NCBI GenBank assembly: GCA_002686085.1
Contig: NZAC01000001.1
Coordinates: forward strand, 90,743 to 154,742
Direction: 5' to 3'
Source: Roseibacillus sp.
Lineage (GTDB): Bacteria > Verrucomicrobiota > Verrucomicrobiia > Verrucomicrobiales > Akkermansiaceae
DNA: 64,000 nt
Position numbers and translations under genes: made by a program. The notes beneath the pieces are model-generated. The model ran no database searches. It was given only the letters and a program-made list of their open reading frames with translations, and was not told the DNA's origin. Of the stretch, positions 18,925-27,942 are shown one piece after another (the first letter of the stretch is position 1; each line of letters opens with the position of its first letter).

Positions 18925-19955
18925 TATGAGATGGTGGCGATTTCCTTGGAGGCATAAACGGTCCAATCGTCGGCGAAAGGATCAGGAGCGGGCTCCTGCT
19001 GGGCCTGAGCAACCGCTGCCTGAACGTCTTCCGTAGCCTCTTCCCTCCAAGCCAGCAATTCGGCCTCTGTAATAAGTCCCGTAGATAGGAGTTGATGTTC
19101 TGCTACCTCCATGCAGTCCCTGCCAAGAGGTGACTTCCTGAGTTGCTCTGGAACATATGACGCGTCGTCGTGTTCTCCATGTCCGCTAAGGCGGAGAGCG
19201 TTCGCGACGACAAGCTGGGGACCCCCGCCCTCTCGGGCATTGCGCACCGCTTCTGAGATGACTCGAAGGGTGGCGGTAAGGTCCGTTCCGTCGACTTCAT
19301 AGCCAGGGACGCCATATCCCACTGCTCGATCGACAAGAGATTTACATGCGAACTGCCGATCGGTTGGAGTAGAGTAAGCAAACTGATTATTCGTAAGAAC
19401 AACCACTAGCGGAAGCCTCTCTACTGCCGCGGTGTTCATAGCTTCATGAAAAGAGCCAGTGGAACTCGCTCCGTCTCCCACGCTGGCGGCTCCAACCACG
19501 CCATCCAGACAGCCTTTAATTCTTCTGGCCAGAAGCATTCCGGTCACGACGGAAACCATCGCCCCCAGATGGCTGATCATGGCGGGCAATCCACTGTTCG
19601 GGCGGCCACGATGGATGTTGCCATCGCGGCCCCGAGAGGGTCCTTTTGCCGATCCCAGATAGGAGCGTGTCGCATCAAGGATGGGCTCCCCAAAGGCAGT
19701 TCTGCCCGCCTGGTCACGGATTAACGCGCTAAAGATGTCGTGATCCCATGAGAGGCAGGAACCAATGGAAGCGCTGATCGCCTCCTGTCCTGGTCCGATA
19801 TAAACACCGCCAACAATTTTCCCTGCCTTGTAAAGGCTTGCGAGCTTTGACTCGAGAGTTCTGGCTACTACCATTGCGCGGAATGTCCGGCGGAGTTGGC
19901 TTTCCCAAGTCTCGGCCTCATTGGCAGCTGTGGAATCCCGTTCGAGCTCAGGCAC
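18924..19955 (-). CDS. 2-oxoacid dehydrogenase E1 component, alpha subunit
   Basis: ThDP-binding E1alpha subunit that decarboxylates the 2-oxoacid. The 343-residue protein shows the family's IGPGQEAISASIGSCL (53-68), the GRDGNIHRG segment (109-117), and the ThDP-binding pair GDGASSTGSFHEAMN (160-174) with NN at 189-190. First gene of the operon; its start faces the plus-strand nucleotidyltransferase about 120 nt away. Could be pyruvate, branched-chain or acetoin type. Confidence 0.93.
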   Translation of the reverse strand: MPELERDSTAANEAETWESQLRRTFRAMVVARTLESKLASLYKAGKIVGGVYIGPGQEAISASIGSCLSWDHDIFSALIRDQAGRTAFGEPILDATRSYLGSAKGPSRGRDGNIHRGRPNSGLPAMISHLGAMVSVVTGMLLARRIKGCLDGVVGAASVGDGASSTGSFHEAMNTAAVERLPLVVVLTNNQFAYSTPTDRQFACKSLVDRAVGYGVPGYEVDGTDLTATLRVISEAVRNAREGGGPQLVVANALRLSGHGEHDDASYVPEQLRKSPLGRDCMEVAEHQLLSTGLITEAELLAWREEATEDVQAAVAQAQQEPAPDPFADDWTVYASKEIATIS

Positions 19956-20075
19956 GGGATTTATTTAAGGGAGCTTCAGGACGTTTCGCAACGTGTTTTA
20001 CAAGTCGAAGAGGACCTCGTGGACTTTGTCGTTGCATGCACCCTTGGCTCAGCCCTAAAACCCAGCCGATTTGTG

Positions 20076-20996
20076 ATGCACACGCCTACTCTGCTTGTCC
20101 TCGCTGCTGGTATGGGGAGTCGTTATGGGGGGCTGAAGCAGATCGATCCCATGGGGCCATCCGGTGAGGCGCTTCTTGATTATTCGATCTGGGACGCGAT
20201 TCAGGCGGGTTTTCGTAAAGTTGTCTTCGTCATCCGGGAAGAATTCGAGAAAGATTTCCGTGAATCAGTCGGAAACCGAATCGCCAGCCATATCGAGGTA
20301 GACTATGCCTTTCAGAGTATTGAGGATCTGCCGCCTGGATTTGATGTTCCACCGGCGCGTGAGAAGCCCTGGGGAACTGCCCATGCCTTATATTCAGCGC
20401 GGAAAGTAATCTCGTCCTCCTTCGCGGTGATCAATGCAGATGATTTCTATGGCCGTGACGCCTATGCACAGGCTTACCATTTTCTGTTTCCGGCTTCGGC
20501 GGGGAACAGGAATCCTTCATCTTGCTGCCTAGTGGCCTACAGTCTGGTTAACACCCTGTCAGATCATGGTGGAGTTAACCGCGGTGTTACGTCACAGACC
20601 GCGGGTCACGAGCTCGAGCTTGTGGAAGAAGTCACTGGGATTATGAGAAACGCAGTGGGTGAAATTAAAGGGCTCGCTCTCGATGGATCGGAACGTGTGC
20701 TTGATGAGAATACCTGTGTCTCGATGAATTTCTGGGGATTCTCTCCTTTGATTTTTGATCAGATGCAGGACCAATTCTCTCAATTTCTGGCCTCGTCTGA
20801 GAACTTGGATACGGCGGAGTGGCACATTCCCACGCTGGTCGATTTGCTTCTGAAGAAGGGAGAGGCTTCGTGCCAGGTCATTTCAACGGATGGAAACTGG
20901 TTCGGAGTCACTCATCGAGAAGATAAGCCCATGGTCATGAATGCAATAGGTAGTCTCGTGACCCAAGGAGAGTACGGAAGCCCTCTGTGGGAGTAA
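20076..20996 (+). CDS. Sugar-phosphate nucleotidyltransferase-like protein
   Basis: Predicted NTP:sugar-phosphate transferase of the GT-A fold. The 306-residue protein opens with LLVLAAGMGSRYGGLKQIDPMGPSGE, the nucleotide-binding signature GxGSRYGGxKQ, followed by INADDFYGRDAYAQAYHFL, where the paired Asp are candidate metal ligands. I start at ATG 20076 (MHTPTLLV; a GTG lies immediately before); the longer frame to 19896 overlaps the divergent E1alpha start and has no homology. Similar proteins occur singly in many phyla; the sugar is unknown. Followed by a strong hairpin terminator. Confidence 0.85.
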   Translation: MHTPTLLVLAAGMGSRYGGLKQIDPMGPSGEALLDYSIWDAIQAGFRKVVFVIREEFEKDFRESVGNRIASHIEVDYAFQSIEDLPPGFDVPPAREKPWGTAHALYSARKVISSSFAVINADDFYGRDAYAQAYHFLFPASAGNRNPSSCCLVAYSLVNTLSDHGGVNRGVTSQTAGHELELVEEVTGIMRNAVGEIKGLALDGSERVLDENTCVSMNFWGFSPLIFDQMQDQFSQFLASSENLDTAEWHIPTLVDLLLKKGEASCQVISTDGNWFGVTHREDKPMVMNAIGSLVTQGEYGSPLWE

Positions 20997-21041
20997 TACG
21001 CCCTTGGTGGCCCTGCCCGCCAGCAGGAGCACTGCGCAAAA

Positions 21042-21074
21042 AAACCCCGGGAACCTTAGGCTCTCCCGGGGTTT
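21042..21074. terminator. Bidirectional intrinsic terminator
   Basis: Perfect 11-bp inverted repeat (AAACCCCGGGA, 11-nt spacer, TCCCGGGGTTT) with A/T runs on both sides, between the convergent nucleotidyltransferase and regulator genes. Confidence 0.85.
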
Positions 21075-21099
21075 CTATTCGCAACTATCGCCAGCAACC

Positions 21100-21849
21100 T
21101 TACATATCGAGAACGGTAGGCACCGTTGCCGGGCTCGTGGCTGCCCGATGAGTTGGTTGCGGTTGCACGCCGTTAAAGACGCCACGCTCTGCAGGAGATC
21201 CTAGAGACGAGATTTCATAGACAGTGACCTCGCGGCCCTTTCCTGTATCTGCGGTTTTGCGTGCCAGTCGAGAGCCAAGCAGCTGTTCCATCATCTGGAG
21301 TTCCATCCGGATGGCATTTGGATAGGCCTCAAAGATTGCTGCCATTGGATGGTGGTATTCCTCGATCCGCAGTCCGTCCTGCGCTTCGTAAGTGCATTTG
21401 CTGAAGCAACCCTCGGAATCGCGGAGCTCCGCGAGCTTGGTCGCCTTTTCAGCAAGGGAGTTTCTCCCCTTCATTCTTTCGAACCAGCGCTGACGCTGAT
21501 CTTCAAAGTGATGGAATAGCATTTTCTCCGGAGCCGCCTCCCCGTATAGCTGCCTCACCCCCTGCAGAAGATTGAGAGTCAGGGAAACACCCGCTTGGGG
21601 AAACAGTTCCTCACATGCCTCTGTGAGCCGGTATAGTTTTTCAGGACGCCCAACCTGGGTGCGCGGCACCCGCCAAGTCTTTAGGTATCCTTTCTTCTCT
21701 AAATTAACACAGTGCTGTTTAACGCCCATGTAGCTCATCTGGAGCTGCTTTGCTAATTCGGAGACTGCCATGCCGTCAGATCTCTTCAGTGCTTCTAATA
21801 TTTCGGCGTATGTGGGGCGTGCAATATCACGCAGTGCTTGTGAAAACAT
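21100..21849 (-). CDS. Winged-helix transcriptional regulator (ArsR/SufR-like)
   Basis: DNA-binding regulator with a probable effector domain. The 249-residue protein has an N-terminal winged helix (about 12-75; ILEALKRSDGMAVSELAKQLQMSYMGVKQHCVNLEKKGYL) of the type found in SufR and related ArsR-like factors. The C-terminal part contains a Cys pair (GCFSKC, about 145-150) and the stretch EEYHHPMAAIFEAYPNAIRMELQMMEQLLG, which resembles the SufR effector region where a Cys-Pro normally supplies an iron-sulfur ligand; here it is His-Pro. The overall cluster-binding ability is therefore doubtful. Divergent from kamA across a 112-nt region with inverted repeats, making kamA its likely target (inference). 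Confidence 0.75.
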   Translation of the reverse strand: MFSQALRDIARPTYAEILEALKRSDGMAVSELAKQLQMSYMGVKQHCVNLEKKGYLKTWRVPRTQVGRPEKLYRLTEACEELFPQAGVSLTLNLLQGVRQLYGEAAPEKMLFHHFEDQRQRWFERMKGRNSLAEKATKLAELRDSEGCFSKCTYEAQDGLRIEEYHHPMAAIFEAYPNAIRMELQMMEQLLGSRLARKTADTGKGREVTVYEISSLGSPAERGVFNGVQPQPTHRAATSPATVPTVLDM

Positions 21850-21909
21850 GTGTAAGGCTCTTTCCTGCTATAGTTAAGATGCATTAACCGTAAAGATTAC
21901 CGTTTTTTT

Positions 21910-21928
21910 TGTCAACCGGCTTTTGACA
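21910..21928. promoter_or_regulatory. Inverted repeat TGTCAA-N7-TTGACA (divergent -35 boxes or operator)
   Basis: A 6-bp inverted repeat lies in the divergent regulator/kamA region. Each arm is a perfect -35 hexamer on one strand. A second inverted repeat, GTTAA-N6-TTAAC, lies at 21873-21888. Confidence 0.5.
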
Positions 21929-21950
21929 ACCGCCGCTGGACCCGTATTTT
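21923..21950 (+). promoter_or_regulatory. Probable sigma-70 promoter of kamA
   Basis: TTGACA (21923-21928), 16-nt spacer, TATTTT (21945-21950), ending 11 nt before the kamA ATG at 21962. This implies a very short leader; the GGGGG run at 21951-21955 would then serve as the Shine-Dalgarno site. Confidence 0.5.
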
Positions 21951-21961
21951 GGGGGCTTCAG

Positions 21962-23131
21962 ATGTCAGACTTTGATTACGATTCCGAGGTTTCCTTTGCC
22001 TCTGCGGCCCCGGGCTATTGGTCTTCAGAGGATGTCTCTACCGAGGATTGGTCCAATTACCGGTGGCAAATGAAAAACCGGGTTGAGAGCTTGGAAGAGG
22101 TAGAGAGGCACCTTCGATTATCAGAGGATGAGCGCGCTGGAATATTACTGACTGGAACCAAACTGGCTTCGGCGGTGACTCCGCACTTTTTCAACTTAGT
22201 GGAGGCCGAAAATCCTCACTGCCCGATTCGCAGGCAAATTATTCCCCAAGTCGCAGAAACCTTTGAGGATCCGACCGAAATGGCCGACCCGTGTGGCGAG
22301 GATAATCACATGCCAGTGCCGGGGCTAGTTCACCGCTACCCGGACAGGGTTCTGCTTCTTGTCATTGATCGCTGTGCCTCCTACTGCCGCTACTGCACTC
22401 GCTCCAGAGTTGTGTCAGGGGTCGGTGAGCAGCATCTCGAGACCAAGCTGGAGGCTGCGTTTGAGTATCTCGAGAATACACCTCAGGTCCGAGACGTACT
22501 TCTTTCTGGCGGAGATCCCCTTTTGCTTTCTGATAACCGGTTAAAGAGAATTCTTTCCCGGCTTCGAAGTATAAAACACATCCAGTTTGTGCGAATCGGC
22601 AGTCGTATTCCGATCTTCCTCCCCCAGAGAATCACGCCCGCATTGTGTGATATTCTCAGGGAGTTCCACCCACTATTTTTGTCAGTCCATACCAATCACC
22701 CCCGCGAGTTAACCTGTGAGGTGAGGGATGCGCTTGGCCGCCTCGCTGATGCGGGTATACCTCTCGGCAACCAATCCGTTCTCCTCAAAGGAGTCAACGA
22801 CAGCGTGGACGTGCAACGAGCTCTGGTTCATAAGCTCCTTCTCTGCAGAGTAAAACCCTACTACCTGTATCAGTGCGATCTTATCAAGGGTTCTGCTCAC
22901 CTTCGTACTCCGATAAGAAAAGGTCTGGAGATTATTGAGGGGCTTCGGGGTCATACGACCGGGTATGCAATACCACAATTTGTGGTGGACGCCCCAGGGG
23001 GCGGCGGGAAGATCCCTCTGAACCCGGACTACGTCCTGAACAGCGACGAGGTTAGCACGCTCTTGAGGAATTATGAGGGGAAAGAGTTTATGTACTCCGA
23101 GGCGCAGGAACTCAGCCAGTTGCTGACCTGA
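21962..23131 (+). CDS. kamA: L-lysine 2,3-aminomutase (radical SAM)
   Basis: Converts L-lysine to beta-lysine with SAM, a [4Fe-4S] cluster and PLP; used in lysine degradation or to make the osmolyte N-acetyl-beta-lysine. From ATG 21962 the protein has 389 residues. The radical-SAM CxxxCxxC is CASYCRYC (C138, C142, C145); the PLP lysine is in VVDAPGGGGK (K350), with D343 and D306 (YQCDL) at the family's lysine-binding positions. These features and the full length favour true aminomutase over EpmB, which acts on elongation factor P and is shorter. No acetyltransferase (ablB) follows. Probably controlled by the divergent regulator. Confidence 0.88.
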   Translation: MSDFDYDSEVSFASAAPGYWSSEDVSTEDWSNYRWQMKNRVESLEEVERHLRLSEDERAGILLTGTKLASAVTPHFFNLVEAENPHCPIRRQIIPQVAETFEDPTEMADPCGEDNHMPVPGLVHRYPDRVLLLVIDRCASYCRYCTRSRVVSGVGEQHLETKLEAAFEYLENTPQVRDVLLSGGDPLLLSDNRLKRILSRLRSIKHIQFVRIGSRIPIFLPQRITPALCDILREFHPLFLSVHTNHPRELTCEVRDALGRLADAGIPLGNQSVLLKGVNDSVDVQRALVHKLLLCRVKPYYLYQCDLIKGSAHLRTPIRKGLEIIEGLRGHTTGYAIPQFVVDAPGGGGKIPLNPDYVLNSDEVSTLLRNYEGKEFMYSEAQELSQLLT

Positions 23132-23270
23132 CCCCAAAGTCTCTTTGGGATTCGGCCGCAGGCAGCGCATTGGCAGGTAGGAATCGACAGGTGAGGAGAT
23201 TTCGGCTTCCCTGATTATTATGCATGCCGTATTGTTGGCTTAGATCTTATCGTTCAGTGTTTCTTCGCCT

Positions 23271-24191
23271 GTGAATGACTTTGCTAAAGCCAAAATCCTC
23301 TTCGCGCTTGCGCTTGTCGCTGTTCTATTTGCCATTCACGCCGTAGTTCGAGATTTCGGTCATGCAGGGGTTTCCTTTTTCGGAGTCATCGTTCAGTTCC
23401 GGTATATATATTTCATGATGCTCGGTCTTCTGGGCTGTGTGATCTACTTTTATGCGGTTGATTTCATAACGGATAATCCGCTGGGGGTTGCCCATCGGAT
23501 TGGCAACCTGTTTTACGCAATCACCCTTCTCTTTCCTCCGGTGTTTGCGATTGTGGTCCTGTCGATCAAGGTAGCTGAGGGAGTGGTCTGGATTTCAAGT
23601 TCCCCTCTCGCTGGAGAGATTTCCAAGTTGGCGATGGCGCTCATTGCTTGTGGTGCCGGACTTTTGATTGCCAAGATTGCATCTGCTGCCCTGAACTTGA
23701 GAGATCGGCAGCATACGGTCGACCGCCTCGTCTTTGAATCAAAGGCTCATCTTCAACGAGCGGAAGAGTTGATGGAGGCGGGGCATTATGACCTTGTCGC
23801 CTTGGAAGGATATCGCTGCGTAGAGAGTGTTTTGCAGCGGGCGCTTATTAACGACAACGTTCATGTGCCGACCACCCGTCCGAACCAGCTGATTCCTGCT
23901 GCTTCCAAGGCTGGCATAATCCCCGAGGAGCTCGTGGGGATTTTCCACGAGCTGAGAATCGCCCGGAATCGGGCGGTCCACACCAGCGACCAGTTTTCCG
24001 GAAAAGATGCCTCGTGGTTCCTCGCGACAACTCGGAAGATGGTCTCCTCGGTTCGAGCGCCAAGGAAAGCTGAAGAGATCGGGCAATTTGTCGAGGTGGG
24101 AGCCCGTACCGCGGGGTCATCGGCTGGAAGTGCTCCTTTCTGTGAATCAGCGGAGGCCCAGGTAGCAGACGTAGCTAGCGTAACCGAATAG
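23271..24191 (+). CDS. Membrane protein with C-terminal HEPN-like domain
   Basis: Unrecognised as a named family. Start is GTG at 23271. The 306-residue protein has four or five hydrophobic segments in residues 5-142, then a cytosolic helical domain (about 145-260): SKAHLQRAEELMEAGHYDLVALEGYRCVESVLQRAL, a linker, then HELRIARNRAVHTSD. The R-x4-H (R232-H237) after an Arg-rich helix is the pattern of HEPN domains, many of which are RNases in toxin or defence systems, while others only bind nucleotides or mediate contacts. The C-terminal 45 residues are low complexity. The end overlaps the convergent exchanger gene by 45 nt. Confidence 0.65.
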   Translation: MNDFAKAKILFALALVAVLFAIHAVVRDFGHAGVSFFGVIVQFRYIYFMMLGLLGCVIYFYAVDFITDNPLGVAHRIGNLFYAITLLFPPVFAIVVLSIKVAEGVVWISSSPLAGEISKLAMALIACGAGLLIAKIASAALNLRDRQHTVDRLVFESKAHLQRAEELMEAGHYDLVALEGYRCVESVLQRALINDNVHVPTTRPNQLIPAASKAGIIPEELVGIFHELRIARNRAVHTSDQFSGKDASWFLATTRKMVSSVRAPRKAEEIGQFVEVGARTAGSSAGSAPFCESAEAQVADVASVTE

Positions 24192-25118
24192 TAGAATCAC
24201 TCCCTGCCCTCTTCCCAAAAGACGGTCTCGCCAGACGAAAGGAAAAACGATCAAGGTGAAAGCCAGCATCACCCCGAGGTCCCAGTTCCGAAGTTCAGAT
24301 GTTCGGCTCAGGGGTGAGATGCTAGAGGTCAGGCCGACCACGCAAAGGACGTTGAAGATGCAGGACCCGACCGCGTTACCAAGAATGATATCTCCCTGCC
24401 TTCTTACTGCCGCGACGATTGAGGTAGCTAGCTCTGGCAGCGAAGTGCCAAAGGCTACGATCGTCAAAGCGATGGTTGCCTCTGGAACGTTAAAGTGACG
24501 AGCAATGTTACTTCCTCCCAAGACTAATCGGTCTGCTCCGACGACCAAGGCTCCAATGCCTGCGAGCAGAAGCCCGATGTTAGCGAAGGTTCCCGTTTTG
24601 GAAGACTTAATACCCTCTTCCCCACTCTCAGATGTTACGGCCTGTTCACCAAGGCCCGCCCTCCTGGCCTCCCGCAAGCTGAGTGCCGTATAGGCGATGA
24701 CAGCGGCAAACAGGCAAAGGCCCTCTACCTGCTGAATTTGCCCGTCAAGGAGGAGGAGAATAAACACGACGGAGATGACGAGGAGAAAGGGCATTTCCCT
24801 CTTGATGACCTGTCGGTGCACCGACATGGGTCGAATCGCGGCTCCGATACCGAGAATAAGCGCTATATTGCAAATGTTCGATCCTACTACATTCCCAAGA
24901 GCCATATCACCTTTGGGTGGATCGAGGAGGTTTGCCTGCAGGCTGACCAGGAGCTCCGGAGCGCTTGTGCCGAATGCGACGACCGTAAGGCCTACTACCA
25001 GTGGAGAAATCCCCATCATGAGCGAGATTTCCCGAGCCCCCTTAACCAGCCATTCTCCACCAAAATAAAGAAGGGCTAGACCAGTAATGAGCCAGAGACA
25101 GTCTACGAAAAGGTCCAC
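24147..25118 (-). CDS. Calcium/sodium antiporter (CaCA family, YrbG-like)
   Basis: Inner-membrane cation exchanger. The 323-residue protein has about ten TM helices and both inverted alpha-repeats: GTSAPELLVSLQA (50-62) with GNVVGSN (75-81), and GTSLPELATSIVAA (224-237) with GNAVGSCIFNV. A charged cytosolic loop at 150-178 separates the halves, as expected. Ion specificity cannot be told from the sequence. Its 3' end overlaps the HEPN-like gene. Confidence 0.92.
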   Translation of the reverse strand: MDLFVDCLWLITGLALLYFGGEWLVKGAREISLMMGISPLVVGLTVVAFGTSAPELLVSLQANLLDPPKGDMALGNVVGSNICNIALILGIGAAIRPMSVHRQVIKREMPFLLVISVVFILLLLDGQIQQVEGLCLFAAVIAYTALSLREARRAGLGEQAVTSESGEEGIKSSKTGTFANIGLLLAGIGALVVGADRLVLGGSNIARHFNVPEATIALTIVAFGTSLPELATSIVAAVRRQGDIILGNAVGSCIFNVLCVVGLTSSISPLSRTSELRNWDLGVMLAFTLIVFPFVWRDRLLGRGQGVILLFGYASYVCYLGLR

Positions 25119-25213
25119 TGCGGGATACCCTGTAGGAACGTTCCCGAAACTCTACTCAAAAATCCTGCGCGAATTCCATTTCCCTTAAATGCTGGAAACG
25201 CTAATTGCCTGTC

Positions 25214-26320
25214 ATGACAGAGCATCGTATTGCAGTTCTTCCCGGCGACGGGATTGGTCCTGAAGTCATGGATGAGGCGCTCAAGGTGCTGCGGAGAATT
25301 TCTGAAAAATATAGTTTTGAGGCCGCCCATCAGGAATTCGCGGTAGGTGGCGCCGCCCTTGATGCTACCGGAAACACTACCCCATTGCCGCAGGAAACCC
25401 TCGAAGGATGTGAGAATGCGTCAGCCATCCTTTTTGGGTCGGTAGGCGGTCCGAAGTGGGAGAGCCTGCCACCTGACATTCAACCGGAACGTGGCGCGCT
25501 GCTGCCGCTCAGGAAGCATTTTGGCCTCTTCGCTAATTTGAGGCCTGGGGTTTGTCACCCGGCCTTGATTGATGCCTCGCCAGTAAAGAACAGCCTGATC
25601 CCTAACGGGTTTGATGTCCTTTGTGTGCGTGAGCTCACTGGAGGGATTTATTTTGGCAGCCCGAAGGAACGGCGTGAAGAGGGCGGAGAGGAGATCGCGG
25701 TGGATACGATGGTTTATCGCACTAGTGAAGTGGAGCGTATCGCCCGTGTGGCTTTCGAGGCTGCAATGGTGAGAGACAAGCGCGTTTGTTCAGTGGATAA
25801 GGCCAACGTGCTCCAGAATTCCATGTTGTGGCGGGAGACCGTGATCCGGGTTGCAAAGGACTACCCGGAGGTTCAACTCTCTCATCTCTATGTGGACAAT
25901 GCCGCCATGCAATTGATTCGGTATGCTCCCGACTACGACGTCATAGTGACAGGAAATCTCTTTGGTGATATCCTGTCTGACGAGATGGCGATGATTTCGG
26001 GTTCACTTGGCATGTTGCCAAGTGCAAGCCTCGGGTCTCCAGATACCGACGGATTAAACTTTGGACTGTATGAGCCGAGCGGTGGCTCGGCCCCTGACAT
26101 TGCAGGTCAGGGAATCGCCAATCCGATTGCTCAGATACTCTCTCTGGCAATGTTGCTTCGCTATTCGTTGGGAGAGCGCGAAGCAGCCGATTCAGTCGAT
26201 AAGGCGGTGGAGGAAGCTATCGCTGCTGGCTATCGGACTGGAGACATTTACCGTGGGTCCGAGAACGAAAAGCTGGTTAATACCAGCGACATGGGTAACG
26301 CCATCGTAGAACGGCTTTAG
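25214..26320 (+). CDS. leuB: 3-isopropylmalate dehydrogenase LeuB
   Basis: Third step of leucine biosynthesis: oxidative decarboxylation of 3-isopropylmalate. The 368-residue protein from ATG 25214 ([18 protein letters not shown]) has the substrate motifs ([17 protein letters not shown]), [11 protein letters not shown], the NAD-site signature beginning [20 protein letters not shown] and [22 protein letters not shown] codon at 25205 is in frame but less likely as start. No leuA/C/D neighbour. Divergent from the exchanger gene. Confidence 0.95.
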   Translation: MTEHRIAVLPGDGIGPEVMDEALKVLRRISEKYSFEAAHQEFAVGGAALDATGNTTPLPQETLEGCENASAILFGSVGGPKWESLPPDIQPERGALLPLRKHFGLFANLRPGVCHPALIDASPVKNSLIPNGFDVLCVRELTGGIYFGSPKERREEGGEEIAVDTMVYRTSEVERIARVAFEAAMVRDKRVCSVDKANVLQNSMLWRETVIRVAKDYPEVQLSHLYVDNAAMQLIRYAPDYDVIVTGNLFGDILSDEMAMISGSLGMLPSASLGSPDTDGLNFGLYEPSGGSAPDIAGQGIANPIAQILSLAMLLRYSLGEREAADSVDKAVEEAIAAGYRTGDIYRGSENEKLVNTSDMGNAIVERL

Positions 26321-26584
26321 ATCGATGATGCGTTTCCCGCCTCGGTCTCACTGAGCGCAAGGCTCGACAAGGTTCTGAAGCTCTCGGGACCCAATGAAAG
26401 CCTTGCCGGTGCCCCTGAGGGATTGATCCGTGCGCCAGACAGGCTTTCTGTGCGGTTGGGCGATAAATTGAGCTATGGGAACTTTAGTTAAGAAATATAA
26501 ACTATCTACTAGCCAATAATACTCTATTTGGGTATCTTCTCTGTAGGTCCCCTGCCTTTTTTTAACTTCACCCGAAAATACGCC

Positions 26585-27208
26585 ATGGCCGCTGGAACTG
26601 AACACACCCAACACCTTCGTCTGAGGGAAACTCAGATGAGCCTGAGAGATGAACTCCATGCGCCGCCCCCGGGTGAGGATTTTGAGGGACAACTACGAGA
26701 GGCCCAGCAGCAACTGGAAGTCCTGCAACAGCAGAGAGAGCAACTCGAGCAGCAGAAGTGCGAGATGGATGAGCTGCATCGCCGAAAGGAAGAGTTCCTC
26801 AGTGGTCAGATTGAAATCACTGAGCGGCTTTCAACTTCTCTAACCTCCATCGACAGAGAGCTTTTTGAGCTACGTCAGGAGCTTGAGGACCTAGAGCAGA
26901 CCCGGCAGTCGTTTGCTGCACATCTCACCAGGATTGAAAAAGTGGAGCCAGAGGGATGGCAGCGTGGGGCATTTAATGGAGAGCTAACCCGTGCGCTGTC
27001 CATGCTCGACCAAGCGGAGGAAGAATTTGATAGTGCCGTTGCTCACTTTTCTGGAGGGCGCGCCGGAGGTGTTTTTGGGTCTCTTTCCTCCGGCCCGAAG
27101 ACACGTGTGGGTGACTGCTTTGGGGCGAGTTTGAAGGCAGGATTCGCCTACAATCTTCCTCTTCTCCTCCTGGGGGTCCTTGCCCTTATCATCATGCTCT
27201 ACAAATAG
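26585..27208 (+). CDS. Coiled-coil protein with C-terminal membrane anchor
   Basis: No recognised family. The 207-residue protein has a long Gln/Glu-rich coiled coil (about 30-115, for example EAQQQLEVLQQQREQLEQQK), a Gly-rich linker (about 160-175) and a single C-terminal TM helix (about 185-205, LPLLLLGVLALIIMLYK), so it looks tail-anchored. ATG 26585 is preferred to the in-frame codon at 26528, which would add a non-conserved stretch. It ends with TAG immediately followed, in the same frame, by the ATG of the next gene. Confidence 0.6.
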   Translation: MAAGTEHTQHLRLRETQMSLRDELHAPPPGEDFEGQLREAQQQLEVLQQQREQLEQQKCEMDELHRRKEEFLSGQIEITERLSTSLTSIDRELFELRQELEDLEQTRQSFAAHLTRIEKVEPEGWQRGAFNGELTRALSMLDQAEEEFDSAVAHFSGGRAGGVFGSLSSGPKTRVGDCFGASLKAGFAYNLPLLLLGVLALIIMLYK

Positions 27209-27538
27209 ATGGGCTTCTTTCGCAACAAACCAAAGGTCGAGGGCTCGTTTAGCGCCAGAGAGGAAAAGCTTTTGGCTCGGATTACTGAACTGGAAGAGTT
27301 TATTGAGCAGGCTCCGGAGCGCATACGGATCAAGATGGAGAAAGAGATATCAACAATGCCTCCTCCTGATGATCTCGATGATCGACGGCGGGAGCATAAA
27401 TTCTACTCCCGGTTGAGTCGTGGTGAGATTCGCAATGAGCACCGCTACCAGACTCGGAGCGCTTTTGTATTTCTTCTCCTCGTCATGGGTATCCTAGCCC
27501 TCACAGTTTGGATCTATACCGTTCTTCAGGCGGTATAG
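27209..27538 (+). CDS. Small tail-anchored protein paired with the preceding coiled-coil gene
   Basis: No recognised family. The 109-residue protein is charged (helical, about 12-80) and ends in one TM helix (about 85-108, FVFLLLVMGILALTVWIYTV). It begins directly after the TAG of the upstream gene with no spacer and in the same frame, so the two are certainly co-transcribed and probably work together at the membrane (inference). Confidence 0.6.
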   Translation: MGFFRNKPKVEGSFSAREEKLLARITELEEFIEQAPERIRIKMEKEISTMPPPDDLDDRRREHKFYSRLSRGEIRNEHRYQTRSAFVFLLLVMGILALTVWIYTVLQAV

Positions 27539-27627
27539 CTGCCCCATTATGCGGGCCTGAGTGGTGGTCGGAGATGCTTCTGAATATTTACCTTTAATCT
27601 CGGGCCTATCTCCCGGAGATTCCAGAC

Positions 27628-27933
27628 GTGAGCGAGAGAGAATCAGGGCCTCCCGAAATCGACGTCAGGTATACAGCGAATCTGGCCAGGTTAAGTCTTA
27701 CTGATGAAGAGGTGGCTTGTTTCCAGCAACAGTTCGGAGACATTCTAAAATTGGTGGGCACTCTAGCGACTCTGGATGTTGAAGGTGTGGAGCCGACTGC
27801 CCATCCTGCTCCTCTACTTGATATTATGAGGGAGGACGAGGTTGAACCGGGACTTTTAGGAGGACAAGTCCTCGAAAATGCGCCTGACAATGCCTTAAGT
27901 CAGATCAGAGTGCCCAAGGTCGTTGATGCCTGA
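27628..27933 (+). CDS. gatC: Asp/Glu-tRNA(Asn/Gln) amidotransferase subunit C
   Basis: Small subunit that stabilises GatA/GatB in tRNA-dependent amidation of mischarged Glu-tRNA(Gln) or Asp-tRNA(Asn). The 101-residue protein starts with GTG and shows the family's VRYTANLARLSLTDEEVACFQQQFGDIL and the C-terminal NAPDNALSQIRVPKVVD. Nine nt before gatA. Confidence 0.93.
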   Translation: MSERESGPPEIDVRYTANLARLSLTDEEVACFQQQFGDILKLVGTLATLDVEGVEPTAHPAPLLDIMREDEVEPGLLGGQVLENAPDNALSQIRVPKVVDA

Positions 27934-27942
27934 AATAGCCTT

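Noticed and set aside
23129..23155. CCCAAAG-TCT-CTTTGGG hairpin directly after kamA as a terminator.
   Set aside because: Stem is plausible but no U tract follows; left uncalled.
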